Made by a program: the position numbers and the translations under genes. Under the pieces are notes generated by a model. That model did not search any database. It saw only the letters and a list, made by a program, of their open reading frames with translations, and was not told the origin of the DNA. DNA of 35,376 bases from Silene noctiflora (taxonomy: Eukaryota; Streptophyta; Magnoliopsida; Caryophyllales; Caryophyllaceae): NCBI GenBank assembly GCA_009801015.1, contig VHZZ01001219.1, positions 20,325 to 55,700 on the forward strand, written 5' to 3'. Below, piece after piece: positions 24,043-35,209 of the stretch (positions are counted from its first letter, which is position 1; every line of letters starts with the position of its first letter).

Positions 24043-24840
24043 CACAAATTCTCATTTGTGACGTGCACTATCCGTCACAAGGGAGAGACGAAACAGATAC
24101 ATACCATATTATGTTAATGTTGATACAAATGGGTCATTTTGTGTGTTTGTTTATTATTTATAGGATTTGTAGGAAGTACCATATAATATTATTCTAATGT
24201 ATAGGGATAAGAACAATAAATGCTAATTTGCTTAGAAACAACACCAAATCATCAATTTTTTTAGCCGAGCAATATCATCACTTTAGTTTGACACAAGTTC
24301 ATATATTTTCTCAATTTAAGACTCTTCAACATGGTTACATTTCAAATTAAGCTGGTAACATTATAACACATACTCATATGCGACCATATTTATGCAATTT
24401 TGTTATCATTATAAGAGTCTTTCATTTGCAAAAGAAATGGTTGTTCTTATGGTTACATTTCAGACTAAGATGTTATCATTTTTACACAAATGACCTTCTT
24501 TGCATTGTGACTATCTGAGTTCGTATATGTTCCATTTTAAGACTTTTTAACATGATTACATTTCCAACTGGTAACATTATAACACATACTCATACGTGAC
24601 CATGTTTATACAATTTTGTTATCATTATAAGAAGAGTAAGAAAGTGACCTTATTAAGCACACATGTGTTTACACGAGGAATTCTCTCTTGTTTTTTATTT
24701 ATTTATTGTGCATTATCAAATCAATATTAATATATTAACACACAAAATAACTCACTTGTACCCATATTTACATAATATGGTAGATATTTGCTTCGTATCT
24801 TCCTTATGACGGATACTTCATGTCAGAAGGAGACTAATTG
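24043..24840. mobile_element. Mutator-like element with ~125-bp inverted ends
   Basis: The 798-bp element is flanked by CTTTTTAAT at 24034-24042 and 24841-24849. The ends (about 24043-24165 and 24715-24840) are inverted repeats. Matching landmarks are TATCCGTCA(C/T)AAGG, ATAC(C)ATATTATG and TTTTGTGTGTT, each present on the left and as reverse complement on the right. The interior has a direct duplication (about 24328-24418 against 24548-24632) built on CACATACTCATA and TTTTGTTATCATTATAAG. No coding frame is present. Long inverted ends plus a 9-bp duplication fit a non-autonomous MULE. Confidence 0.8.
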
Positions 24841-24849
24841 CTTTTTAAT

Positions 24850-27056
24850 TGGGTTGTATATTGAATATGCCAACTTCTCTTCAAGTTCAGTTTGTTTTGG
24901 GTCCACTTTAGTTGGTTAACATGTCATGATCTAGGGCTCTAGGAGTATATTCTCTCTTCATCACTATCAGTTATTAATTTTTTATTCTTTATTTTATTTA
25001 GTTTTATTTAATGATGAAAGGTAAATAATTAACTAAAATAAAGAGAGTACTATTATTTGTCTAAATTGGTCTATCAATTTAAATTTTTGGAATTCAGTTA
25101 GATTAATTAGTTATGTTCCCTTAAGTGTTATTTGATTATCCTTTGTAAAACATGGGAATGGAAAAATTCCATTAATTGTAAATTAAAAAGTGTTTGGTTA
25201 CAAATGTCTTTTGCAAAATGTTAGCATTTAATATTTTTAAAAAGTTTCAATGCAAATGGAATTGGATTACCAATCCCCTAGGAAAAATGAACACTCTTTT
25301 GTGTGTCCGATATTGACACCCGTGTGACGTATGACATTGAACACCTATAAAACCGTGTCTTTTTTTTTTTTTCTTTTTAGTTTTACACAATCCATGTTAT
25401 TTGTACACGTAGACACACCTTCAAACGTTAGACCGTTGATTATTCTAGTTTTCCGGGATCAAAAGGAAGATCGTCGTTTCTAGGTTTCTTCGATGGAATG
25501 GTCTTGACTTGGACTTTGGTAGCTCGATTTTTTGACGAGATCATAGGGGGTGCGAGGTGGCTGCTAGTTGTCAAATAAGAGAGGCTTGTCGGATGTGAGT
25601 CAGGTCTAGTGGCGGTGCAAGTTGATGGGAAAATACATTAAATTTAGAGAGAATGGTGTATAGTGTTTTGTGGTGGAGCTTGGTGAGTAAGTGAGTTTAA
25701 TTGAGGGTAAATGATGCTCTTATAAGGGGATTGAGAGGTTAAAGTAGTTTAATTACAAGATGGGTTTGAGTGGGAATGAGCCGTGATGTGTTGATATCGT
25801 GTTTGTGTTCTTTTCCGGTATTGATGTTACCTAATTTCCCCTAGATAATTGATAGCTACTATATATGGAATTCAGCGCGTACATTAACAACGAAACGAGT
25901 TGCTAAATTCATGTAAATTGTATATAGATCGATAAATTAGATTTTTTTATGTCGTTGCAATTCTTTAATCGACCAAACGATACCTTTATCTAAGCACCAA
26001 CCCTCATTTTAACCATGGATAATTCAACCCAATGTAGGTGACAAAAAGTCCTAACAAAAGAATAATAAAAAACACCACCTCCCCAATAAATTTTACCTCT
26101 TTCGGCCAATCCAAAATACCACGCTTGAAGCTCAAATCTCATCCTCAATAATTTTATACACCACATTGTGACATTATTTGTGGGCATGCAGTCATTAAAC
26201 CGCCCTAAAATGAACTCCACTATCTCCTTCATGCATGACTCTTTTGCGAAAAAGTCTCCCTTAACATGAGTTTTTTTTGTTTAAAACAATTTTACGAAAT
26301 TTTAAGATCATTTTACAGCTAAATATGATAACTTCTGGAAAAAATATTCACTATAAGATCTAGAGGAATACTATCTACTTCTCTTTTCTACCCTCTCTTC
26401 TACTTACTCCTCTCACAAACGATTAGAATATTCTATATTTTGCGTCATCCATTTGTCATTTGACCATACACAATATATATTTGTTTAACCGATTGTGAGA
26501 ATGCAAATGGAGAAGGTGGAAGAGAAGGTGGGAAAGAGAAGGCAGATAACATCCCTCCCAGCTCTAAACATAAGCTAGACCATTATGACCAAATTGTCTC
26601 AAAATTCAGTCTTATTATTTCGGACAAAAATAACCCTATGAAATAAGAATTTACGCTCTTTTGCTCACTATCCACTTCAAACTTGTCTACTATTGCCATT
26701 CCAACTTTTTGACTGTATAAATTGTCTTGTATTCAACCCAATTACACTTATCAACTTGTACACACACACACACAATTGTATTACTCGTGCTTCAACTTGT
26801 ATACACACACACACTTAAACATTTCCATACAAAAGTTTCCTCCTTTTTTTTTCTACTTCGTAAGATTTTGAGGGAGTGCAACTTGTAGTTTCTTAGCCCA
26901 TGCATGGTCTATATATTCACCCTATTTTGCCCTACTCTATACTTCACTAGCTCAACCTTTAATACTAACTTCTCCATGCCTAAATCCTTATCTAATCTTG
27001 CTTCATTTTAACTTGTTACTACTTTGATTTAGTACAATTTGAACTTGTTATCTTGT
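24850..27056. other. Spacer and upstream region of the polygalacturonase gene
   Basis: No gene is recognised. An 80-aa minus-strand frame at 25990-26232 has no family resemblance. Inverted arms CTCACAAACGATTA (26412-26425) and TAACCGATTGTGAG (26486-26499) mark a MITE-like hairpin of about 90 bp. Two short AC microsatellites (26760-26774 and 26803-26814) lie in a 50-bp tandem repeat of TCAACTTGTA. The last few hundred bases before 27057 are presumably the promoter of the next gene. Confidence 0.45.
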
Positions 27057-27070
27057 TATATATATAAAGA
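27057..27070 (+). promoter_or_regulatory. TATA box of the polygalacturonase gene
   Basis: TATATATATAAAGA lies 70 bp before the start codon at 27140, so transcription should begin about 27095-27105 with a short 5'UTR free of upstream ATGs. It is the only strong TATA match at a suitable distance. Confidence 0.65.
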
Positions 27071-27139
27071 GGTCCATCCATTGCATAATTCACCCCCCAC
27101 ATTCCTTTTAATCCAAGAAAAAATACCCACATTGTCGAA

Positions 27140-29646
27140 ATGATTAACTTATCTATTGTTTTCGCGGTGTTGTATTGTTTTTTACTAAACCCTATCCAAG
27201 GAAGAATATTAACATCACTTCCTATGGGTGACCATATATCTATTCCTCCCTCACCCGCGCCAAATGCCTACAACGGTAGTGGTGGAAATGTTGTTGATCA
27301 TTATAGTCATGCTCCGAGTCCTAGTAGTCATAGCTATAAGGTTACAGTCGAGTCTAGTCCTGCCCCAAGTCCTAGTATTGTTGTTAAGAATGATACCACC
27401 TTTGCTCAAGAGGTCAAGGTCTATGATGTTATGTCTTTGGGTGCTATTGGGGATGGTGTAACAGATGATACGGCCGCGTTTAAGTCGGCTTGGGACACTG
27501 CCTGCCAAGTAGAAAATTCTAAGGTTCTTGTACCAAAGGGATTCACTTTCTTACTTCAACCTTTGATTTTCACAGGTCCATGCAAGAGTGGCCTTGTGTT
27601 TCAGGTAATAAACCAATTTTACACTCAATATAATACTATACGAGTTCAAATAAATCGTTTTATCTGAGACTTATTGATCAATGATTAATCAACTTTACAA
27701 CAAGAAATTAACATAATCGAGACATGGACCACCATATGTAGTTTCTTAGAATAAAGCGGTTTGACAAATTCGCTTATGCCTCATTTAACATAATAGAAAC
27801 ATATTTTAATAACAATTGCATTGTTAATTATTTTTCAAGGTTGAAGGAACTATCGTACCACCAGATGGACCAAACTCGTGGCCGAAGAAGATGAGCAAAA
27901 AACAATGGATTATTTTCTATAGAACTCATGGATTGACATTCCAAGGTAGTGGCCTCATTGATGGTAGAGGAGAGAAATGGTGGAATCTCCCTTGTAAGCC
28001 TCACAAGGTACGACATTCTAAGGTACTTTTTCCTTGTTTAGATGAATTTTGATAAAACGTAAAGAATTATATAAATCGAAAAGAAAATAAAAATAACATT
28101 GTTAATCTTGGTGCTTATTTTCTCAATGAAACAGGGTATTAGTGAAATTACAAACAGTGCTGGCCCTTGTGACAGTCCAGTAGTAAGTGTCACTCTTCCA
28201 TTTTCGATAAATTTATTATACGACGAAACAATTCTCAATTTCTCGTCAATAAAAGAAAAAAAAAAACATTATTCTAGTGCCTCACTTTGGCGTCATCAAC
28301 AATAATAAGGGTATTATACTATTATTGGTGTGCAGGCTATAAGATTCTTTGGAACCACAAACTTGACAGTGAGAGGGGTGAAATTCATAAACAGTCCTGA
28401 ATTCCATATTCGTTTCGACGCATGTCAGAATGTTCATGTCGATTCTCTCTTTATAAAATCACCTGGTAACAGTCCAAACACTGACGGAATTCATGTCGAG
28501 AATACAGTTGATGTAACCATACACAATTCAGTCATCTCCAATGGTAAACCGCCTGCCTACTCTTTTTATATTCTCAACTAATAACTGTTGGATATAATCC
28601 TCAACGCAATTGCAAACCACTCGAGGAATTAAAATGACGGGTTTTTGGACGTTTCAGGTGATGATTGTATATCAATCGGAGCTGGTAGCCATAATTTGGA
28701 TATCAAGAATGTTACATGCGGTCCTAGTCATGGAATAAGGTACCACACAATGACTCAAAGTCCACACACTTTATATGTTTGTATACTAGAGTTATGTACT
28801 CCCTATGACATTGATGGCATACTTGAATTGATTGCAAGATATGTCGCGAAAACGACTGTTAATGAACACCATGTCAGAATCAAGTTACACACATTTTATA
28901 TGTCTTGTTAGGGATGGACCCACATACGACAGAAATAATGAACCTTAGCTTTGACGACTCACACCTGATTTAAATAATGTTAAAAAGGGAAAAGGGGTTG
29001 TCAGACGTCATAAGGACCGTCACAAGCAAGAGTGCAAGACTTGATGTTATTCTTTCATGTTGTTTCTCAAATAACTAGTAATTTGACTTGGACTTAATAT
29101 GGTTGATCCTGCAGCATAGGTAGCCTAGGAGTGCACAACTCTCGGGCTTGTGTGTCCAACATCGCAGTCACCAACTGCTTTATCAAACATTCTGACAACG
29201 GGGTCCGCATCAAGACGTGGCAAGGCGGGTCTGGATCCGTATCTCACATAACATTCGACAATATCAAAATGGACACAGTTCGAAACCCTGTCATGATAGA
29301 CCAATACTATTGCCTGTCCAAGAACTGCTCTAACTCAACATCAGCTGTTTCTATAGCTAGTATCTCTTACTCTAATATCAAGGGCACGTATGACACACGA
29401 AGCCCACCCGTCCACTTGGCTTGCAGCGATTCAGTCCCCTGTACCAACATCACTATCACGGATCTGGATCTTGTACCTGCCTTAGCAACGGGTTCAGTAT
29501 CAACTTCCAAGTATGGATCATTAGCGCAGCCCTTTTGCTGGAATGCTTATGGAAGTTTGGGTGCATCGACAGTTCCCCCGGTTTATTGCTTGTTGGAAGG
29601 CTTGCCGCCTTTAGATGTGCCAGGAGGAGACGTGGGGCAATGCTAA
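27140..29646 (+). CDS. GH28 polygalacturonase, PGX3-like
   Basis: A complete 500-aa pectinase in six exons: 27140-27604, 27840-28007, 28135-28182, 28336-28543, 28658-28739 and 29115-29646, with GT-AG introns and an unbroken frame. Residues 1-21 are a signal peptide. Residues 36-80 are a Pro/Ser/Ala linker ([21 protein letters not shown]). The GH28 fold begins at about 94 ([20 protein letters not shown]). Catalytic motifs are NTDG (275-278), DD (298-299), SHG (320-322, His321; GHG in many relatives) and RIK (355-357). The enzyme should cleave homogalacturonan in the cell wall. Layout and the GPSHGISIGSLG motif match the Arabidopsis At1g48100/PGX3 type from memory, whose members act in cell expansion and stomatal walls. 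Endo or exo action cannot be told from sequence. Cys residues near the C-terminus (CLSKNCS, CSDSVPC) are as expected for secreted GH28 enzymes. Confidence 0.95.
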
Positions 29647-30856
29647 AGTAACATAGATGGTATAATATTTACTTTTACTATAGTGTGTATAGGTAAATCA
29701 AATTGTGGTAAGAAAAATTCACTCCACAATTATCACACAAATGTAAGTTGATGCTTATGTAGTATTCTAGTAAAGTGAAAAGTATTGGATTGACCTTGCT
29801 CTACCAACTGTTTCAACTTCTTCACTTGTTTTACTCCGACTATTCTATTATAGTGGCGGATTTTGGAGCAAACATTAAGGGGCGCCGAGATCTACACTAT
29901 TGACTTAGTGCGTAAATATTTAATACTCAATCACTGAGCCACAGAGGGCCGGATGATAACTTTACACAAAAATATGAAAAACCTAACTATAACCCAACCA
30001 AATAACAAAAAGTTTGAAAAGTTGAAATGTAGTCCAAGATGATCCGCCTTAACCGAAACCTAACGCAAGTTGAATTCAAAACACGAAAGGAGCCGATGAG
30101 ACTGGGTAACAAATCAACCTTATTATTGTGACGGAGTCGAGGGAACAGTATGCTAACTCGACCTAACCCAACTGTATTCGACTCAACCCAATCTGAGAGA
30201 GAGCAGACAGTGTTCATTTGACAGAACATAAAAGACTAATTAGTTTGATCAACAGTTGTAGGCATTCACGTGAAAAAAGTTGAGAAACAGTCAATTTAGA
30301 CATTTGAATCAGGACATACACAAAATATCAGAGAATAGAGAATATAGGTAGAAATGTTGATCCAAAAGTGGTAAATGCTTATGTAGAATATATGCATGCG
30401 TACAAAAGTGACATTTTATTTGGAGTTTATTTATATAGACAAATCCTAAATCCTAAATCCTAAATCCTAAGGCCTAACTCCTAACATTATGGAACCAACA
30501 ACGACTTTGTAGCTACATACCATTATCAGTTTTATGTCTTTATCACCTATTATTCCAAAGCCAGCTACGTATGAGTAGAGTGTGGCGTTTTCAGTTTTCA
30601 CATTGCATTCACATTTTAGGATTATGGATTACTGGATTAGATAGCTTCCTCGTCGACTTATGGTACACCATCCCTTTTACCAGAACATGAACCAAACTAG
30701 GTTTTGGATACTACTAGCTCGACTCATTTGCAACCCAAGGGGCTCGGTTTCTGCCATCGATATATCTAATTATCTAACCCCGTCTGAATTATGAGCTCAG
30801 TGTACCTACCTGAACTTTGAAAATCCATGAAAAAATCCGGTTGAATAGTATACTAG
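29647..30856. other. Spacer after the polygalacturonase gene
   Basis: The 3'UTR probably occupies the first 150-200 bp. A stretch at 29850-29955 (GTGGCGGATTTTGGAG ... TCACTGAGCCACAGAGGG) has the style of a dispersed plant repeat. An 80-aa frame at 29987-30229 (-) matches nothing. A short 7-bp repeat array at 30441-30470 is listed separately. Confidence 0.45.
30441..30470. repeat. Four-unit AAATCCT heptamer array, telomere-like
   Basis: AAATCCTAAATCCTAAATCC and the rest of the array make just over four units of a 7-bp word differing by one base from the plant telomere unit (AAACCCT). It is followed by degenerate units (AAGGCCTAACTCCTAAC). It is a short interstitial array, too small to be a telomere relic. 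Confidence 0.7.
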
Positions 30857-30992
30857 CATGGTTTAAAATCGCGGTATACTCTATATGAAATAGTCAACAA
30901 GTAAATATCACCTCGATTACCACGACTCGGAGTGCGACATCCTCAATTCCGCGACATCGTTAACGAGACCAATACCGCGATTTTAAGCAATG
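30857..30992. mobile_element. hAT-type MITE with 8-bp target duplication
   Basis: This 136-bp element starts CATGGTTTAAAATCGCGGTA and ends with the near reverse complement TACCGCGATTTTAAGCAATG, two mismatches in about 21 bp. It is flanked by TATACTAG at 30849-30856 and 30993-31000. CA...TG tips and an 8-bp duplication are the signature of hAT transposons. It is non-coding and lies about 250 bp beyond the stop of the convergent peptidase gene. Confidence 0.8.
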
Positions 30993-31240
30993 TATACTAG
31001 AGTCTAAAAAAAAAGTTCACAGACATCTTTGTTGATGAGAATAAGAGATGTTGAAATATTAGATGGTCTATTACAGCAACAAAAGACATACATTCATCCC
31101 CCTCTTCATACTACATGTGCCAAGTACAAACAAACATGCTTCAGACACAAGAACTGGAACAAGATACTCATATATGAATATGATACTCTGATGTTTCAGT
31201 AAATAAGCTCCATTTAACTTTTTAGTATGTCCGAAGAATA

Positions 31241-33479
31241 CTAGGGCAAAGATGCAAGTACCTCTAGTAATGAAGCTACAAACTGCATTTGAGTCTTTTG
31301 GTCTATAGTTGAGAAGAGAGGTACATGTACAAATAGGGAAATTATCCCATTTTGTTCGGCAAACCAGAGCGAATGATAATATACGTAGTTACACACAAAG
31401 CGACCTGCATCATCCGATCTCATCACATCATAACCCTTTGCTTTCAGAGCTGCTGTGATCTTGTCAACCGGGAGGGAAGTCTGCACAGAAAACCAAAATT
31501 AATTTACATAACTTGATGTATATTATGTATTGTACTTGTACTATGTTCTAGCATGTCCCGTTTACTCCATTCCATAAAAAGAACCGACATCATTCGACAT
31601 ATGTGGCCAAACATGTGAACTATTCACTACAATTAAATTCAACTTACCTTGTATTAACAACCTATCCAGATTTTGATAACAGAGTCATCATAACCGGCTA
31701 TCTGTGTTTTGAATAGACAAAGTTGCTTGGATAGATTTGTTGGGAAAAGAAATGGCACAACTTTCACTCTTTCGTTACCGAAGTGGCGTAAGAGGAAAAT
31801 GGAGTAGAGGGAAAACGGATCTCTTCATTTCTCCCTCCATTTCCCTCCAACGAGGTAAATTAATATCTTTTCAACAACGGAAAGATTTGGACGAAAAATG
31901 ACATTGCTCCATTTTGCCCCCTCTACCCCCTCGTCTTTTTTGCTCCTTTTCTTTATCCATACTAACGGTAAATGATACTTCATCCATTCAATTGGATTCA
32001 CTACACTTTATAAGATACGTGAGGAGGATTTTAAAAAAACGTAGTGAATCCAAGGATGGAGTAAGACAGGAGTACATAGAGCTATAGTAATGAGTTTCTA
32101 GTTGAAGTTGATATAATGATATACACATTATATAACCGACAAACAAATCTGCTTCACGATGAAAATAACCCACATTAGTCTTGAATCCTTATCATGCAAT
32201 TGACATGAAAAGTGTCCGTGCACATAATAATACAAGCCAAGAAAATCAAACTACCTGTCGTATTTTCGAGATCTCTCCATCCGTGGGAATAATCTGGACT
32301 CTCTGCGTGTATTAACAGGAGATTTTAGGCACTTAGGAAAAATAGAAAGTAAGCTAAAGGAAAAGATACAAATAACAGAACATTCACAGGAAACAAATAT
32401 CACCTGAGGTTTCCAACCCATCTCATCAGGGCAACGGAAAGTGGCCTCATTGACCGCTTGATTCTCAACGGCAAATTGTGTGGCACCACTATTTACTCCT
32501 AAATGCAACTGCAGAAATCATCACAGCATTTTAATTCCCGTATAGGATTTCATAGAAGCAACTTTTTTTTTTTTTTCATACATGTTTCCAGTAGCAAAGT
32601 TGCTTCCTCTACAGATCATATCGATCATTAATAAACAGCACTAGCATTCATTCCTATAAGAAGCAATTTGGTGATTTGATGATGCACTAACAGAGCAACA
32701 ATCTCTTTGACCTCTTAATACACGGGCAAGACTGTGTACATCCAACACCTTCTTAACCTACCATTTGCGGAAGCTTTGATGATATTGTTGTATATATCCT
32801 AAATGCTCCAGATCTTAGAGCACTGAATATATATACTAAGAATTTACTCATGACCAACTAAATATAACCACACAAGACTTCAGAATGTGACTGAATTAAG
32901 TAAAATGGCTCACTGTAATGTTTACATTTCTTATATGATTATAGTACCACAGTCAATGCAAAATTCAATGTATTTTCATAATGAGTTAGTCAAATAAATA
33001 TCTCTCGTTTTCAACACGACGGTAAGCTACGCACGTTCAACTTACAAAAGCTTTAGAGGCATTTGAGTAACGTAGTTGACAACTCCTAACCATTTCACAT
33101 ATAGAACTAAAAGGAAAACTAAGACAGATCCAAGCAACTAGTCTGCATTAAAGAAAATGTGACAAACTACACGAAATACGACATACACAAAGCAACTTAC
33201 CCAAATAACTCTCCCAGAATTTGGGAATCCAGAAAACTTATTGCTAATGGCAGAATGCAGTGTTTGGTGAAGGGGAACAACTGCCCCATGTCCTGCCGTC
33301 TCAAGAATATTGCAGCTCCCAAGAATTATACCTTGGGGTAAGCCCTTTTCCTTCATGTACTCAAAGAGATCCCCAACAATTGTCTCCGTTGGATTCTCCG
33401 AAACTCCATGAAATTTCTTAAAGCCAGTTACATGAACTGTTACTGGTGATGGCGCAGGCGCAGGCCCTTCTGACCCCAT
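31241..33479 (-). CDS. Pyrrolidone-carboxylate (pyroglutamyl) peptidase
   Basis: A complete 223-aa cysteine peptidase of family C15 in four coding exons, in transcript order 33479-33201, 32508-32404, 32302-32255 and 31480-31241, with GT-AG introns and one frame. It removes N-terminal pyroglutamate from peptides, normally in the cytosol. The start MGSEGPAPAPSPVTVHVTGF leads into the family's (H)VTGFxxFxGVxxNPT motif. The expected catalytic triad is visible: Glu108 (AVENQAVNEA), Cys174 (GRFVCNYVYYH) and His196 (FVHVPLF). Length and exon products (FRCPDEMGWKPQ, SDDAGRFVCNYVYYHSL) match Arabidopsis At1g23440-type proteins from memory. The acceptor before exon 4 is TGTGCAG|ACTTCC, which skips an upstream in-frame ATG (31486-31484) lying in the intron. 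Intron 3 contains two MITEs. Confidence 0.93.
31728..31960. mobile_element. Degraded relative of the Tourist-like MITE, in peptidase intron 3
   Basis: TTGCTTGGATAGATTTG near 31728 pairs loosely with TTTATCCATACTAA near 31951-31964. The body (GGAGTAGAGGGAAAACGGAT, TCCCTCCATTTCCCTCC) echoes the GGAGGGAAATGGAGGG body of the element at 16516-17029. It is probably the same family with eroded ends. No duplication was found. Confidence 0.45.
31978..32061. mobile_element. Complete 84-bp Stowaway MITE in peptidase intron 3
   Basis: The left end CTTCATCCATTCAATTGGAT and right end ATCCAAGGATGGAG are inverted repeats, followed inward on both sides by TCACTAC / GTAGTGA. TA dinucleotides at 31976-31977 and 32062-32063 are the expected Tc1/mariner target duplication. 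At 84 bp this is a very short family member. It lies within the intron 31481-32254 and does not touch splice sites. Confidence 0.75.
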
Positions 33480-34520
33480 AATTCCACAATTGAGATATTA
33501 CTTGCTAAACTTTATATAATCAGAATGGAATCTGATTATCAACAGCCTGCATCAGAACACAAAACTCAATCTTAAGCACGATTATTTAGCAACATAATCC
33601 AAAACAAGTGACCATCTACTAAACAGCACATAAGATGCAGGTCTACATAGAGCTTACAAAATCAGGCTTGGGAGAAACAAACAAATTATTCGACCGAAAC
33701 TAAAGCGGTAGCAATGTTCAAAATTCAAATATATATTATCAGATTAGTGGCTGGACGTAGTAGAAATGTATCATGTATGAAAGGTACAGAGGTTCCTGAG
33801 TTTTTGCGTGAACAGGAAAAACTCAATACAAAGTGTAAGAAATGTGACAATTATTACAAGGGTAGTTAAACAAACCCATAATCATGTTTCTTAAGCAAAA
33901 TAATCATGATTGATTAGAAACTAATTCCTAGAAACTGATTAAATTAACTTCTCTAACCACTGATATCAACAATAACTGAATGACTAGTCTTTGTAAGACG
34001 GTTTTACATTACTACTCCTACTATGTAAAATAGAATCTATCAACATGAAACATAACACAAAAATGTTCAGAGGGTCCATTTTACAATATATCAAGACCGT
34101 CTTAAGGAGACGGTTTTCACAATATACTATATATTCGTATATTGTGAAAACCCCTTCCTTTAAGTTAAGAAACAAATCATTACAATATAATCAAAGTGGT
34201 GAAAAAGATTGAATTTTGATCAGGACTCAATACATATAGTAATCATCACAGTAAGGAAGTTTCCAAACCCAAAACTTATTACTTAAAAATTAAACTAACC
34301 CAATTAAGTTAAATCCAGTAAGAGATTAATTTAGTCGTGAGATGGATATGACCGTCTTAAGGAGACCAACTGTAATAACAAACACATGAAATAATTCAAG
34401 TAAAATTCAAAAACCCATGAATGATACCTGCAAAAAGACCTCAACTTTGGAAGAAAAATTAGATTACAAGTAGAAAGGTATGAACTTTGATTAGCTGTTT
34501 ATAGCAGAAATGATGAAGAT
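33480..34520 (-). other. 5'UTR and leader intron of the peptidase gene
   Basis: Reading the minus strand, a donor CAG|GTATCA (exon edge at 34428) and an acceptor GATGCAG|GCTG (exon from 33546) enclose an 881-bp leader intron. The 5'UTR would be about 34520-34428 plus 33546-33480. The intron contains two copies of GACCGTCTTAAGGAGA (34095-34110 and 34350-34365), a TTTGTAAGACGGTTTTACA-type end near 33993, and the hairpin at 34112-34152. These are MITE-style sequences. The transcription start is an estimate. Confidence 0.5.
34112..34152. repeat. Perfect 16-bp hairpin in the peptidase leader intron
   Basis: GGTTTTCACAATATAC (34112-34127) and GTATATTGTGAAAACC (34137-34152) are exact reverse complements around a 9-nt loop. 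The hairpin directly follows the repeated word GACCGTCTTAAGGAGA and is most likely the tip of a GAGACGGT-type MITE. Confidence 0.9.
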
Positions 34521-35209
34521 AATGATTGATCAATTTAAATTTTTTTGTTGACTTGATTTATCAATATAATACTAATATAATTATAATAGTAATTAATTAG
34601 TGATATGGGATTAGGATAATAAAAACAACCAATAGTCTTATCTATTAACAAGGTGTTGGATTGATTAAAAATTTAAAATTTAAAATGATCCAAGATTCCA
34701 AATAAAACCAAAGAAATAGTATAATATAATTAAGTGATTGGAAAACGTGAGTATAATTGCATGAATCTGATGATCGAGAAGTAGTAATGGTATGTCATTT
34801 TCAATATGAAATGCCATTTGTTTAATAATTCTTGAGTTTTGTGACTGAGTAGGTTTTTCTGATTCTACTTGGATATGTTCATCATGATTTTCAATATTTA
34901 TAACATTAATTTTTAAAAAAATATATTTATCTACTAAGGTATACTGTCTTTTATTTTAATAATGTTTATTGATGATAGTTTTGCAAAATTAAAGTAGAAG
35001 ATTGTTGATCTGTTGCTTATTTCCCTAGCAAATTGTGATCATGTATGTCATGCACGCATCATGTTAAGATTGTTTGTGTTGATATAGAGCTTTCCTACAT
35101 AAAGTATTAAAGTCTAGTGTGTAAATTTTCTAGGGTTTAAAATAAGACAAATGACAAAATGGTCATCTATAAACTTCCAACTATAAATAATCACAAATCA
35201 ATCAATCAA
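34521..35209. other. AT-rich upstream region, nothing recognised
   Basis: This is the presumed promoter and distal upstream region of the peptidase gene. It is very AT-rich, with no convincing TATA at a suitable distance and no reading frame. A short AATC microsatellite lies at about 35196-35213. Confidence 0.5.

Noticed and set aside
25990-26232. 80-aa minus-strand frame upstream of the polygalacturonase
   Set aside because: Starts with ATG but has no recognisable motif, and neighbouring sequence gives no exon support.
27228-27508. Open frames overlapping polygalacturonase exon 1
   Set aside because: Shadows of the real frame, caused by its biased Pro/Ser codons.
31481-31486. In-frame ATG just upstream of peptidase exon 4, allowing a short protein
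   Set aside because: It lies in the intron before a good acceptor (TGTGCAG). Splicing to exon 3 restores the family sequence.
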